This document shows positions 8,607-17,552 of a stretch of 64,000 bases of DNA, piece by piece; within the stretch, counting starts at the first letter, position 1; every line of letters begins with the position of its first letter. The notes below the pieces were generated by a model. That model had not been told where the DNA came from. It did not search any database and saw only the letters and a program-made list of their open reading frames with translations. The DNA is from Bhargavaea changchunensis (GTDB taxonomy: Bacteria > Bacillota > Bacilli > Bacillales_A > Planococcaceae), in NCBI RefSeq assembly GCF_042665595.1, contig NZ_JBHTCT010000037.1, positions 160,411 through 224,410 of the forward strand, in the 5' to 3' direction. Made by a program: the position numbers and the translations under genes.

Positions 8607-9484
8607 TGGTGAAGCAGGCAGCGGGACGACAGAAAGTCTCGCATTTTGAAACGATCCAGGGCCGCAGGCAGGCGCTGAACATCATCAACTGGGTTCTGCT
8701 TGCCGCGGGCAGCATCCTGATGCTGTCACCGCTCTGGTGGATGCTCGTCACTTCCGTCAAGACGATGCAGGAAGTGATGACCTATCCGCCGACGTTCTGG
8801 CCGGAAAGCTGGAACTGGAGCAACTACATGAAAACGTGGGAAGCGGCGCCGTTCGACCTGTACACGGTCAACACGCTGACGATCACCATTCTTGTCGTGA
8901 TCGGCAATGTGTTTGTGAACTCGTTCATCGCGTACGGGTTCGCGAAAGTCCCGTTCAAGGGCCGGAACGTCCTGTTTGCGATCGTGCTTTCGACGATGAT
9001 GATCCCGGGGTTCGTCACACTGATTCCTCAGTATGTGCTGTTCGCGAAGCTGCAATGGCTGAACACGTATTACCCGCTCGTCATCCCGGCGTTTTTCGGG
9101 AGCGCGTTCAACATCTTCCTGCTCCGGCAGTTTTACATGACCATTCCGGATGAGCTGATCGAAGCGGCCAAGATGGAGGGAGCCAGCCACTTCTGGATCT
9201 GGTGGAAAATCGGCCTCCCGCTCACGAAGCCAGCGCTTGCCACCGTTGCCATCTTCTCTTTCAACGGGGCGTGGAACGATTTCCTCGGACCGCTTCTCTA
9301 CGTGAACGACGAAAGTCTGTACACGCTTCAGCTCGGTCTCCAGGTGTTCAAGGGCCAGATGAGCACGCAGTGGAACTATCTGATGGCCGGCTCGCTTCTC
9401 GTCCTGCTGCCGGTAATCATCCTGTTCTTCTTTTTCCAGAAGTACTTTATCCAGGGCATCAACCTCCAGTCCGGCGGGAAGTGA
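8606..9484 (+). CDS. sugar ABC transporter permease (MalG/UgpE type)
   Basis: 292 residues, six predicted transmembrane helices. The EAA loop is ELIEAAKMEGASHFWIWWKIGLPL (about 184-207). It pairs with the upstream permease to form the channel. ATG 8606 overlaps the previous stop, with AGGGGGCGGG before it; a GTG one codon upstream is less likely. Confidence 0.93.
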   Translation: MVKQAAGRQKVSHFETIQGRRQALNIINWVLLAAGSILMLSPLWWMLVTSVKTMQEVMTYPPTFWPESWNWSNYMKTWEAAPFDLYTVNTLTITILVVIGNVFVNSFIAYGFAKVPFKGRNVLFAIVLSTMMIPGFVTLIPQYVLFAKLQWLNTYYPLVIPAFFGSAFNIFLLRQFYMTIPDELIEAAKMEGASHFWIWWKIGLPLTKPALATVAIFSFNGAWNDFLGPLLYVNDESLYTLQLGLQVFKGQMSTQWNYLMAGSLLVLLPVIILFFFFQKYFIQGINLQSGGK

Positions 9485-9555
9485 CGCCGTGCGGCTGATG
9501 AATATGCCGGACGCTGCATAAAGTGGGAGGCATGCGGACGAAAGGGGTAATGAAC

Positions 9556-9795
9556 ATGCTGAAAATCGAAGTGAAACGCACGGCCGGGAACACGGAGACG
9601 GCTGAGCCGGTCGGGGAATTCAGTTTCCAGGCAAGCACGCTTGTCCTGCTGCTTATCTTCCTGCCGATCGCCATCCTGCTTCTCATTCCGAAGCCGCTCA
9701 TTCAGAACATCAATGTTAATTCCAGCTCAGCAAGCGGTGTAAAGGAGAATCCAAATGGTCAAGATCGAACTCAAGAACATCTCGAAAACGTATGA
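9556..9795 (+). CDS. small single-TM protein inside the sugar ABC operon
   Basis: A 79-residue protein with an N-terminal soluble stretch (MLKIEVKRTAGNTETAEPVG), one strong hydrophobic helix (about 31-52, LVLLLIFLPIAILLLIPKPLI) and a polar tail. I do not recognise a family. AAAGGGG precedes the ATG. Its 3' end overlaps the ATPase gene by 41 nt, which is unusual and suggests translational coupling. The position suggests a transporter accessory or anchor (inference). Confidence 0.55.
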   Translation: MLKIEVKRTAGNTETAEPVGEFSFQASTLVLLLIFLPIAILLLIPKPLIQNINVNSSSASGVKENPNGQDRTQEHLENV

Positions 9796-10882
9796 CAAAG
9801 ACGTCACGGCGGTAAAGGACTTTAACCTCGAGATCGAAGACGGGGACTTTATCGTCCTCGTCGGGCCGTCCGGCTGCGGGAAGTCGACGATGCTCCGCAT
9901 GATCGCCGGCCTCGAAGAAATCACCGACGGCGAGTTTGTGATGGACGGCCGCCTCATGAACGACGTGCCGCCGAAAAACCGGGATATCGCGATGGTGTTC
10001 CAGAACTACGCGCTTTACCCGCATATGACCGTCTACGACAATATGGCGTTCGCATTGAAGATGCGGAAATTCAAGAAAGAAGAGATCAAAAAACGTGTCA
10101 CCGAAGCCGCGAAGATTCTCGGCCTCGAGGACTATCTGAAGCGGAAGCCGCGTGCACTTTCCGGCGGGCAGCGCCAGCGGGTCGCACTCGGCAGGGCGAT
10201 TGTGCGGGATGCCAAGCTGTTCCTGATGGACGAGCCGCTCTCGAACCTGGACGCAAAGCTCCGCTTCCAGATGCGGGCGGAGATCTCCAAGCTCCACAAC
10301 CGGCTGAAGACGACGACTGTCTACGTCACACACGACCAGACCGAGGCGATGACGATGGCGACCCGCATCGTCATCATGAAAGACGGCGTCATCCAGCAGG
10401 TCGGCGCGCCGAAGGATGTCTACGATTATCCGGAAAACACATTCGTCGGAGGATTCATCGGGTCACCCGCTATGAACTTTTTCAGCGGGGAAGTGCAGAA
10501 CGGCGAATTCGTGACAGCTGACGGCATCCGTCTTCCGCTTCCCGAGACAAAAGCACGGGCGATGCAGGCAGCAGGCTACGGGGATGGACCGATCACGATG
10601 GGCATCCGTCCGGAACATGTCACACTGGAACCGCCGGCCGCTGCAGGACAATCCCTGGCGGCGATGGACTCGGAAGTCATCGTCTCGGAGCTGACCGGAG
10701 CGGAAACTCTCCTTTACTCAAAGCTCGGCAGCCAGGAGCTGATCGCCCGAATTGATTCAGGGCTGGACCTCCGTGCCGGAGATAACGTCCGGCTGGCGTA
10801 TGATATGGAACTCGCCCACTTTTTCGATGCCGGGAGCGGTGACCGCCTAAAGCTCGGGGAAGAAGCAGGGATCACAGTCTGA
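9755..10882 (+). CDS. sugar ABC transporter ATPase (MsmX/UgpC type)
   Basis: 375 residues. Walker A GPSGCGKST (about 37-45), Q-loop FQNYALYPHM, signature LSGGQRQRVALGRAI, Walker B LFLMDEPLSNLDAKLR and H-loop VTHDQTEAM are intact. A C-terminal TOBE/MalK-type regulatory domain starts near 240 (MGIRPEHVTL). MsmX-like ATPases often power several sugar importers, so this may be a shared ATPase. AAAGGAG precedes the ATG, inside the small upstream gene. A terminator follows. Confidence 0.93.
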   Translation: MVKIELKNISKTYDKDVTAVKDFNLEIEDGDFIVLVGPSGCGKSTMLRMIAGLEEITDGEFVMDGRLMNDVPPKNRDIAMVFQNYALYPHMTVYDNMAFALKMRKFKKEEIKKRVTEAAKILGLEDYLKRKPRALSGGQRQRVALGRAIVRDAKLFLMDEPLSNLDAKLRFQMRAEISKLHNRLKTTTVYVTHDQTEAMTMATRIVIMKDGVIQQVGAPKDVYDYPENTFVGGFIGSPAMNFFSGEVQNGEFVTADGIRLPLPETKARAMQAAGYGDGPITMGIRPEHVTLEPPAAAGQSLAAMDSEVIVSELTGAETLLYSKLGSQELIARIDSGLDLRAGDNVRLAYDMELAHFFDAGSGDRLKLGEEAGITV

Positions 10883-10888
10883 ATAGGA

Positions 10889-10926
10889 AAACGCCGTTCC
10901 GATTGTTGCCGGGACGGCGTTTTTTC
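10889..10926 (+). terminator. intrinsic terminator of the sugar ABC operon
   Basis: AACGCCGTTCC / GGGACGGCGTT arms followed by a run of T. Confidence 0.9.
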
Positions 10927-10950
10927 GTGTGTTAATGGAACATGCTAAAT

Positions 10951-11115
10951 CTAAAGAGATTTTTCGCTCTTGTCATCCTTATTGGTTTCCGCTGCGTCGC
11001 GGGCCTCTTTCTTGATGTCATCCAGCTTTTCCTCAGCCTTTTTCGCGGCATCATTGGCATTCTCTGACCATTTTCCGTTTTTCTGATTTTTATCGTTTTC
11101 CGCGTAGCTCTTCAT
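10951..11115 (-). CDS. small Lys/Glu-rich hydrophilic protein
   Basis: A 54-codon reading frame starting MKSYAENDKNQKNGKWSEN and continuing with an amphipathic, strongly charged helix (AAKKAEEKLDDIKKEARDAA). AAAGGGAG precedes the ATG. The composition resembles YtxH/CsbD-type or LEA-like stress proteins, but no family is clear. It is convergent with the sugar ABC operon. Confidence 0.6.
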   Translation of the reverse strand: MKSYAENDKNQKNGKWSENANDAAKKAEEKLDDIKKEARDAAETNKDDKSEKSL

Positions 11116-11244
11116 CAGAATCGCTCCCTTTCTGTTCTTGTCCTTATTATTCCCGGGTGTCCGGGAACGAAACAGCCTGTTTTTATCAGATCGGAATGGG
11201 GAAAAGTAAACTGATTACGGCTTTAAAGTGGAGGAGAAGAAAAG

Positions 11245-12099
11245 TTGACATTGCCGAAGGACGAGACATCACAGATTGAAGTCAGCACAGAGTACGGCAC
11301 GCTACGGCGGGTGATTCTCTGCCCGCCGCGCTATATGGCCATCGAAGAAGCGATCAATGAAGTACAAAAGCAGTACGAAGACGAAAATATCAACCGTGAG
11401 CGGGCAATGGAACAGTACCGCACGTTCCGTGACACTCTCCAGGCTCACGGCGCCGAAGTGATCGAGCTAGAGCCGTCAGAGGAATTCCCGGAGCAGGTGT
11501 TTACCCGCGACATCGGGTTCACGGTTGGTGACGAGCTGTTTATTTCCCGGATGGCAAGTGAGATTCGCCAGGGCGAGGAGGAAGCGCTGGAAAAGCTTCT
11601 CCGCGAAAAGGGAATCCGTTACCGTAAGCTCAACGGCGGGAGGATTGAGGGCGGCGACGTCATCGTCGACCGGGACACCGTCTATGTCGGAGTCAGTGAA
11701 CGCACTTCACGGGATGCCATCGAAATGCTGTCGAAGGAACTTCCGGAGCACGAAATCATCCCTGTTGAATTTGACGGGAAGTACCTGCACCTCGACTGCG
11801 TATTCAATATCCTGTCACCGGAGACGGCGCTGATCTTCCCGGAAGCATTGAATCCTGCGACCGTGGAGAAGCTTGGCAGCAAATATGATCTGATCAACGT
11901 CAATGCGGACGAACAGTTCACGATGGGCACGAACGTCCTGTCAATTGGCGGGCGCAAGCTGTTCAGCCTTCCCGTCAATCCTGAAGTGAACGGTGCGATG
12001 CGCGAACACGGTTACGAGGTCATTGAAATCGACTTCACGGAGATCATCAAATCCGGCGGCTCGTTCCGCTGCTGTTCAATGCCGGTGGAGCGGGGCTGA
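11245..12099 (+). CDS. DDAH/amidinotransferase-family hydrolase
   Basis: 284 residues, TTG start after GGAGGAGA. The pentein-fold features of dimethylarginine dimethylaminohydrolase/arginine deiminase relatives are visible: FTRDIGFTVGD (about 91), RIEGGDVIVD, LHLDCVFNIL with the catalytic His region, and a C-terminal SGGSFRCCSMPVER holding the candidate nucleophilic Cys. The reaction would be hydrolysis of a guanidino group to give citrulline plus an amine, or ammonia; the true substrate is unknown. It is monocistronic, with the DUF302 gene 73 bp downstream. Confidence 0.8.
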   Translation: MTLPKDETSQIEVSTEYGTLRRVILCPPRYMAIEEAINEVQKQYEDENINRERAMEQYRTFRDTLQAHGAEVIELEPSEEFPEQVFTRDIGFTVGDELFISRMASEIRQGEEEALEKLLREKGIRYRKLNGGRIEGGDVIVDRDTVYVGVSERTSRDAIEMLSKELPEHEIIPVEFDGKYLHLDCVFNILSPETALIFPEALNPATVEKLGSKYDLINVNADEQFTMGTNVLSIGGRKLFSLPVNPEVNGAMREHGYEVIEIDFTEIIKSGGSFRCCSMPVERG

Positions 12100-12102
12100 A
12101 CA

Positions 12103-12147
12103 TTTCCCGACTCAATTCCCGGGAAATACCGTTATTTCCCGGGAAAT
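12103..12147. promoter_or_regulatory. repeated TTTCCCGGGAAA palindromes
   Basis: ATTTCCCGGGAAAT (12134-12147) is a perfect 14-bp palindrome. A copy with core TTCCCGGGAA lies at 12116-12125 and a half-site TTTCCCG at 12103. They sit between the DDAH-like stop and the DUF302 start. The same 12-bp core recurs at 52584 and 62058. Confidence 0.6.
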
Positions 12148-12171
12148 CGACAAACGAAAGGAGAGACCCCG

Positions 12172-12558
12172 ATGTTCGATTACACGAAGGAAACGGCAAA
12201 ATCCATGAAAGACGCGATCCGGTCAATCAAAGAGGAGCTGGCCGAGGTGAAATTCGGCGTTCTCTGGGAGCTGGACATGACCGATACGCTTCAGCAGAAA
12301 GGGCAGGATTTCGACAAGCCAATAACAATCTTGGAAGTGTGCAGCCCGGCCGCCGCTGCGGAAGTGCTGAAAAAGGATTTGAAAATCGGCTATCTCCTTC
12401 CATGCAAGATGGCTGTCTATGAGGATGGCGGTGTGACCCGGATCGGCATGCCGAAGCCGACCGAACTGCTCGGCCTGACCGGCAGGGAAGATATCGATCC
12501 GTTTGCCGGTGAGATCGAGGAGACACTGAAAGGGGTCATTGACCGGGCAGCGCAATGA
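12172..12558 (+). CDS. DUF302 domain protein
   Basis: 128 residues matching the DUF302 fold: FDYTKETAKSMKDAIRSIKEELAEVKFGVLWELDMTDTL, then KPITILEVCSPAAAAEVLKKD, LLPCKMAVYEDGG and IGMPKPTELLGL. The function of DUF302 is not established; some family members are linked to redox or sulfur metabolism. AAAGGAGAG precedes the ATG. Palindromes just upstream may be its operator. Confidence 0.88.
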   Translation: MFDYTKETAKSMKDAIRSIKEELAEVKFGVLWELDMTDTLQQKGQDFDKPITILEVCSPAAAAEVLKKDLKIGYLLPCKMAVYEDGGVTRIGMPKPTELLGLTGREDIDPFAGEIEETLKGVIDRAAQ

Positions 12559-12676
12559 TCGCACTTGAAAAAAGAACCTAATGTTAGGCTGATTCAACCT
12601 TAATATAACCGCATTTTGCCACTCATGAGAATGGGATGGCCGGCAAGCCTAAGATGGTGAAGGGAGGTTATGACCC

Positions 12677-13666
12677 GTGCGCCACGCCATCTGGCTGCCG
12701 GCCTATTTGCTGTTGCTTTCCGTACTTTTTGTCACAATCGTCCGGGCGGAGGATTCTGGAGAGGATACGGAGCAGTCCGTTGCCGAAGAGCGAATGAATC
12801 TGTATCTGACGTATGAGACGCCTTCCGTGCCTTGGCACACGTTGGCCGCCGTCGACCGGTATGAGCGCAATATCCAGCGCGTGCGGAATGATTTGGAGGA
12901 GAATGAAGGCCCAGTCGCCTTCCGGTTTGAAGATGAGTTCTGGGCGGGAGCACCCAACCCGGAACGCGGGGAAAATGATCCGGCCGCTATCGAGTTTTTC
13001 GAAGGCGGAGGCCTGGACGGCAACGGTGACGGAAAGGCCGACCCGGAAGACCCCCAGGACATTCTGTACACACTCGCATACACGCTCGGGAAAAATGGGG
13101 CAGACGAGCAGGCGCTGCGTCTCGCGCTCTATGAATTCTTCGGAAGCGAAGAGGCCGTGCGGCAAATCATGACGATCGACGAACTGTTCCGCAGCTACGG
13201 CACCATTGAGCTTGACACCCATGTGTTTCCGCTCCCCAAGACCCATCATTACACTTACAGGAGCACATGGGGCGCCCGACGCGGCTGGGGAGGCCGGCGG
13301 ATGCATGAGGGGACCGATCTGTTCGCCTCCTATGGTGTACCGGTGCGTTCCGTCACCTATGGCGTGATCGAGATGAAGGGCTGGAACGAGTTCGGCGGCT
13401 GGCGGGTCGGGATACGCGATGCTCACAACGTATATCATTATTACGCTCATCTCTCGGGCTTTGAAAAAGGAATCGAAGAAGGGCAGGTCGTCGAGCCGGG
13501 TACCGTCGTCGGCTATGTCGGCAGTTCCGGCTACGGCAAGGAAGGAACATCCGGCAAGTTCCCGCCCCATCTCCATTACGGCATGTACAAATTCGACGGC
13601 CGATCCGAGTGGGCGTTTGATCCATACCCGTCGCTGAGCCGATGGGAACAGGAAGAGAGGAAATAG
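12677..13666 (+). CDS. M23-family metallopeptidase (LytM-like)
   Basis: 329 residues with a GTG start after GGGAGG. An N-terminal hydrophobic signal/anchor (HAIWLPAYLLLLSVLFVTIV) is followed by an uncharacterised segment of about 160 residues. The C-terminal Peptidase_M23 domain carries the zinc ligands in MHEGTDLFAS and HLHYG, with YGVIEMKGWNEFGGWRV typical of lysostaphin-like folds. It probably cuts cell-wall cross-bridges outside the membrane. It has its own terminator, shared with the convergent kinase gene. Confidence 0.9.
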   Translation: MRHAIWLPAYLLLLSVLFVTIVRAEDSGEDTEQSVAEERMNLYLTYETPSVPWHTLAAVDRYERNIQRVRNDLEENEGPVAFRFEDEFWAGAPNPERGENDPAAIEFFEGGGLDGNGDGKADPEDPQDILYTLAYTLGKNGADEQALRLALYEFFGSEEAVRQIMTIDELFRSYGTIELDTHVFPLPKTHHYTYRSTWGARRGWGGRRMHEGTDLFASYGVPVRSVTYGVIEMKGWNEFGGWRVGIRDAHNVYHYYAHLSGFEKGIEEGQVVEPGTVVGYVGSSGYGKEGTSGKFPPHLHYGMYKFDGRSEWAFDPYPSLSRWEQEERK

Positions 13667-13668
13667 CG

Positions 13669-13699
13669 AAAGGGCCATCCCGCTTCGGGAGGCCCTTTT
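13669..13699. terminator. bidirectional intrinsic terminator
   Basis: AAAGGGCC...GGCCCTTT arms around a CCCG/CGGG inner stem, between the convergent M23 and histidine-kinase genes. Confidence 0.85.
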
Positions 13700-15107
13700 A
13701 CTCTTGAGGTGGAAAGCGCAAGACAAAACGCGTTCCGATACCTTTTTCACTTTCGACTCGTATGGTCCCGCCGTGCAGCCTGACAAGCTGCCGGACGATC
13801 GACAGCCCGAGACCAAATTCCCCGAACGGATTGGACGTCCTGGAGACACCGGCCCGGTAGAAGCGGTCCCAGATGCGCTTGACGTCTTCAGGATCGATGC
13901 CTTCACCGGTGTCGGCAACCTCGATGACCGCATCCCCTCCGTCTGTATATCCCCTGAGCGTAATTGTGCCATCCCGTGTAAATTGGATGCTGTTTTTCGT
14001 GATGTTGATCAGGATCTGGGTGAGCCGGTCGTAGTCTGCGAAGACGGTGGCACTTCTGTCCGTTTCCGCCAAGATGGTGTTGCCTCGTTCCTCGGCGAGC
14101 GGCTCCAACTGTTCGGCGATCAGCGGCAGCAGGTCGCCGAGCAGAATCTCCGATTTCTCAAGCGTGATCTGGCCGGAGCGGATCTTCTCATAATCCAGGT
14201 TTTCATTCACGAGGCGGATAAGCCGGCGCGTTTCCTTGCCCGCCAGAGCGAGCGCCCGCTCCCGTTCTTCTTCCCGGATCATGCCGTCCCGGAGGCCGTC
14301 GAGCGTCCCGCGGATTGTCGTGAGCGGGGTGCGCATCTCATGGGAAACGTCCGCGATAAACTGCCGCCGCCGGTTCTCGAGCCGGTCGATCTCACTCATC
14401 GATTCCTCCAGGCGTTCGGCCATGCCGTTAAAGTCCGCCGACAGCTCACCGATCTCATCCACCTTCGAGGACGGCACGCGGACCGAATAGTCGCCGGATG
14501 CAACGTGTGACGCGGCGTTGCGGAGCCGCTTGAGCCTCTTCACATGGAAGGCGGATAGTGCCCATCCGAGAAGCAGGGAGGCGGCAAGCGAAGCCAGCAT
14601 CGCCCAGAGCAGGTAACGGTTCAGCTCTGAAATGATCTCTCGGGAACCTGAGATCGGGGAGGTGAGCAGCACGCCGCCAATGAACCGGCCGTCCTGGACA
14701 TAAGGCAGCAGGGTAAACGTGACTCCAACGTCCGACCGCTCAAACTCCTGGTTGACGATAATGGCCTGTCCGTTCCGGATTTTGTCCCACTCCTCCTGGC
14801 GCAGCTTGATCAGCGACGCGGGCCGGCCTGACGAATAAATCACTGCCGAGTCCTGGTCGAACAAACTGAACTGGATGTCCTGGCCTTCCAGGACGCGCCC
14901 ATATTCGCCGAGGATCCGCCTTGTCTGTGCCGGATCTTCCGACAGGTCGACCATCAGATTCCGCCCGTAAGATACGAGCTCATCTGTCTTTTCCTCATAG
15001 ATCAGCTGCTCGGCAAAGTGGGCAAACAGCAAAGTAAGGATCAAGAATGCAATGATGAGCACTCCGATGTGGCTGGCGATCAGTTGGTAGAGATAACGAA
15101 ACTTCAT
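13698..15107 (-). CDS. sensor histidine kinase (EnvZ/BaeS-like)
   Basis: 469 residues. TM1 about 9-31, an extracellular sensor of about 140 residues, TM2 about 165-187, HAMP (RLRNAASHVASGDYSVRVP), HisKA H-box FIADVSHEMRTPLTTIRG, and a HATPase domain with NSIQF, DTGEGIDP and GLGLSIV. It phosphorylates the response regulator encoded just upstream, whose stop overlaps this start (ATGA). The adjacent htrA gene hints at envelope-stress sensing as in CssRS, but the sensor domain does not obviously match CssS. Confidence 0.92.
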   Translation of the reverse strand: MKFRYLYQLIASHIGVLIIAFLILTLLFAHFAEQLIYEEKTDELVSYGRNLMVDLSEDPAQTRRILGEYGRVLEGQDIQFSLFDQDSAVIYSSGRPASLIKLRQEEWDKIRNGQAIIVNQEFERSDVGVTFTLLPYVQDGRFIGGVLLTSPISGSREIISELNRYLLWAMLASLAASLLLGWALSAFHVKRLKRLRNAASHVASGDYSVRVPSSKVDEIGELSADFNGMAERLEESMSEIDRLENRRRQFIADVSHEMRTPLTTIRGTLDGLRDGMIREEERERALALAGKETRRLIRLVNENLDYEKIRSGQITLEKSEILLGDLLPLIAEQLEPLAEERGNTILAETDRSATVFADYDRLTQILINITKNSIQFTRDGTITLRGYTDGGDAVIEVADTGEGIDPEDVKRIWDRFYRAGVSRTSNPFGEFGLGLSIVRQLVRLHGGTIRVESEKGIGTRFVLRFPPQE

Positions 15108-15793
15108 CCGTCCGTCTCCTCGAACCGGTAGCCGACGCCCCATACTGTATGGAAAAACTGTCTTCGGCTCGATTCCGTCTTGGAGCGGAGCCGTTTCACA
15201 TGGACATCAACAGTCCGGTCATCGCCGTAGAACCCGTATCCCCATACACTTTCAATGAGCTGCTCTCGGGAAAAGACCTGCTTCGGGTGACGGGCGAAGT
15301 GGGCGAGCAAATCGAACTCCTTCGGGGTGAGGCCGGCAAGCGGCTCTCCGTCAAGGCGCACTTCCCGCGTTTTCTCATTGATCAGGAAATGCCGGGTCCG
15401 GATCAGGCCGTCCTCTTCCGGCTGCGTCTGCTTCCCGTAGCGGCGGGTCACGGCGCGGATCCGGGCCAGGAGCGCTGCCGGGCTGAACGGCTTCGTCACA
15501 TAATCATCGGCTCCAGTCTCGAGCCCCGTCACCTGGTCTTCCTCGGCCGTCTTCGCCGTCAGCATGATGATCGGCAAATCCTGTCCGGCTTCCCGCACTT
15601 TCCGGCAGATTGTCACGCCGTCCATTCCCGGAAGCATCCAGTCGATGATCAGGCAGTCGTACTCGCCGGTCATCGCCTCCCGGTAGCCTGCGTCACCGTC
15701 CATGATGAACGTCCCGTCAATCCCTTCCTTCGAGAAAAACATCCCGATCATCGACGCCACACTCTCACTGTCTTCAATGACGAGAATCTTCAC
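15104..15793 (-). CDS. OmpR/PhoB-family response regulator
   Basis: 229 residues from the GTG chosen (VKILVIEDSESVASMIG). The phospho-acceptor Asp is in CLIIDWMLPGMDG and the conserved Lys in DDYVTKPFSPAALLARIRA. The C-terminal winged helix has LTPKEFDLLAHFARHPKQVFSREQL and DDRTVDVHVKRLRSK. The GTG is 8 nt from GGAGG; an in-frame ATG at 15814 also has a good ribosome site. It lies downstream of htrA on the same strand, separated by about 180 bp with a terminator and repeat D. Confidence 0.92.
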   Translation of the reverse strand: MKILVIEDSESVASMIGMFFSKEGIDGTFIMDGDAGYREAMTGEYDCLIIDWMLPGMDGVTICRKVREAGQDLPIIMLTAKTAEEDQVTGLETGADDYVTKPFSPAALLARIRAVTRRYGKQTQPEEDGLIRTRHFLINEKTREVRLDGEPLAGLTPKEFDLLAHFARHPKQVFSREQLIESVWGYGFYGDDRTVDVHVKRLRSKTESSRRQFFHTVWGVGYRFEETDG

Positions 15794-15870
15794 CGCATCC
15801 GCCTCCTTTCCCATCGGTTATTTCTCCTTTCAGTATAATCAAAGCTTCTGTTGGCCTGCAAAATGGGGTT

Positions 15871-15934
15871 TCTCAATTTAGACTGTCGAATATCCCGATA
15901 CTACATGCGAATGTCTCAATACTTTAAGGCATCC
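15871..15934. repeat. degenerate 21/22-bp-period repeat (family D)
   Basis: Three imperfect units begin at 15871, 15893 and 15914 (TCTCAATTTA, TCCCGATACT, TCTCAATACT), each followed by TCGAAT- or GCGAAT-like words. The ATACT/GCGAA words resemble those of the 20-bp array at 4604-4743. The copies are less regular than in the other arrays. Confidence 0.45.
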
Positions 15935-15936
15935 AT

Positions 15937-15966
15937 AATAAAACCCGCCGGACATCAGCCGGCGGG
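15937..15966 (-). terminator. intrinsic terminator of htrA
   Basis: On the minus strand, CCCGCCGG / CCGGCGGG with a 7-nt loop followed by TTTTATT. Confidence 0.85.
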
Positions 15967-15976
15967 CACATCCCCA

Positions 15977-17404
15977 TCAGGAAGGGGAAGAGGCTTTATT
16001 CGATCCGAGCGTGACCGGGATTTCTGTTTTCTTGCCGTCATGGTAGACGGTGAACACGGCCTGGTCGCCAACCTCCAGCTTGGAGTAGAGGTAGCGCCGC
16101 AGTGCCTGGCCGTCCTCAATCTCCTCACCGTCGATGGCAGTAATGACGTCACCTTCCTTGATGCCGCCTTTTGCCGCAGCACCCTGAGGGTCCACGCCGG
16201 CAATATAGACGCCCTTGGAAATGTCGTTCGGCAGCCCGTCGAGTTCACCACGCGGAATCTGGGCGATGTCATACATCGAGATGCCGGCGTAAGGACGCTC
16301 GACTTGACCGGATTCCATCATTTCCTCGACGAGCGGCACGACATCATTGGACGGGATGGCAAATCCGAGGCCTTCCACGCCGGAGCCGCCGATCTTCAGG
16401 CTGTTGATGCCGATCACTTCACCGTTCATGTTGACGAGCGCGCCGCCGGAGTTGCCCTGGTTGATGGCGGCATCAGTCTGGATGACGTTCATCTCCCATT
16501 CGCCGGCAGAGGTGTCGACACTGATTGAACGGTCGGTCGCACTTACGATCCCTTCCGTCACGGAGCGGGACAGTTCAAGGCCGAGCGGGTTGCCGATTGC
16601 GACGACCGAGTCGCCCGCACGGAGCGCATCCGAATCGCCGAATGCCAGCGGTTCAGCATCCACCAGTTTGGCGTCAACCTTGACGACGGCGAGGTCGCTC
16701 AGCGCATCCGCCCCGACCAGTTCCGCCTCGGCATGCTCACCGTCGGACAGGGAGACTTCAAGCTTGGATGCCCCCTCCACTACGTGGTTGTTCGTCACGA
16801 TGTAAGCCGACTGATCGTCTTTCTTGATGACGACACCGGAGCCGGTGCCGGCAGGAGCCGTCTGGCCGCCGCCGGAGCCGCCGAATGGGTTACGCTGCTG
16901 TTGCTGCTGGTAGTTCACTACGCCGACGATGGAGCCGGACACCTGCTCGACCATGTCGGCAAGCGACCCGTCCGTCGACACTTTTGTCACCGCACCCGAA
17001 GACTGCTGCTGCGATTCAGACTGCAGTCCGCTCTCTGCCGGCGGGTTCGTTTCGCCGGGATCTCCGCCAAGAAGCGGCACGGCAATGGCGAGTGTCAGGA
17101 CAGAGCCAGCGACCCCGCCGCCGAGCGCCTGAAGCCAGCCGGCGCCGCCACGCTTTTTCTTCTCGCGGCCACCACGCGCCTGCACTGGGGCCACAGGCTC
17201 TTCTGCGGCTCCGGGCATGTCGGAACGGTAGGCTTCCTCACGTGTTTCCCCGGTACTGAGTTCTTCCGGAAGATGCTCGGGCACCCCATCCTCGCCGTGC
17301 TGCCACTCCTGTTCGCGGATATCCGGTTCTGACGGATTGTGATTGGCTTCATTGATGGAATGATGCTGATCGCCGGGTTCCGGGCCGTTTTGATGATTGG
17401 TCAT
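15977..17404 (-). CDS. membrane-anchored HtrA-like serine protease
   Basis: 475 residues. An acidic cytoplasmic N-terminus (about 1-90), one transmembrane helix (about 92-115, ALGGGVAGSVLTLAIAVPLL), a Ser/Gln-rich linker, a trypsin-like domain with triad regions VTNNHVVEGA (His), DLAVVKV (Asp) and QGNSGGALVN (Ser), then a C-terminal PDZ domain (GVYIAGVDPQGAAAKGGIKEGDVI). It degrades misfolded proteins outside the membrane. The ATG at 17404 is 8 nt after AAGGAGG. The two-component system downstream may control it or respond to the same stress (inference). Confidence 0.93.
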   Translation of the reverse strand: MTNHQNGPEPGDQHHSINEANHNPSEPDIREQEWQHGEDGVPEHLPEELSTGETREEAYRSDMPGAAEEPVAPVQARGGREKKKRGGAGWLQALGGGVAGSVLTLAIAVPLLGGDPGETNPPAESGLQSESQQQSSGAVTKVSTDGSLADMVEQVSGSIVGVVNYQQQQQRNPFGGSGGGQTAPAGTGSGVVIKKDDQSAYIVTNNHVVEGASKLEVSLSDGEHAEAELVGADALSDLAVVKVDAKLVDAEPLAFGDSDALRAGDSVVAIGNPLGLELSRSVTEGIVSATDRSISVDTSAGEWEMNVIQTDAAINQGNSGGALVNMNGEVIGINSLKIGGSGVEGLGFAIPSNDVVPLVEEMMESGQVERPYAGISMYDIAQIPRGELDGLPNDISKGVYIAGVDPQGAAAKGGIKEGDVITAIDGEEIEDGQALRRYLYSKLEVGDQAVFTVYHDGKKTEIPVTLGSNKASSPS

Positions 17405-17552
17405 CTGCATTTCCTCCTTGCTTCTGTTGACTCCACTTTAAGGGACAGATATGAACAAACTATTAACAACGCATAAATTCGATTTCCCCGCGTCCCTGGC
17501 GCTCCTCTCGGGTATAATATAACCACCAACAAGGAACGGAAGGATGTTGCAC

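Noticed and set aside
12668..13972. 434-codon antisense frame over the M23 peptidase
   Set aside because: Same reason; it spans a bidirectional terminator and two convergent genes.
13698..15793. CssRS orthologue
   Set aside because: The htrA neighbour suggests it, but the sensor domain and dimer helix do not clearly match CssS, so only a generic two-component call is made.
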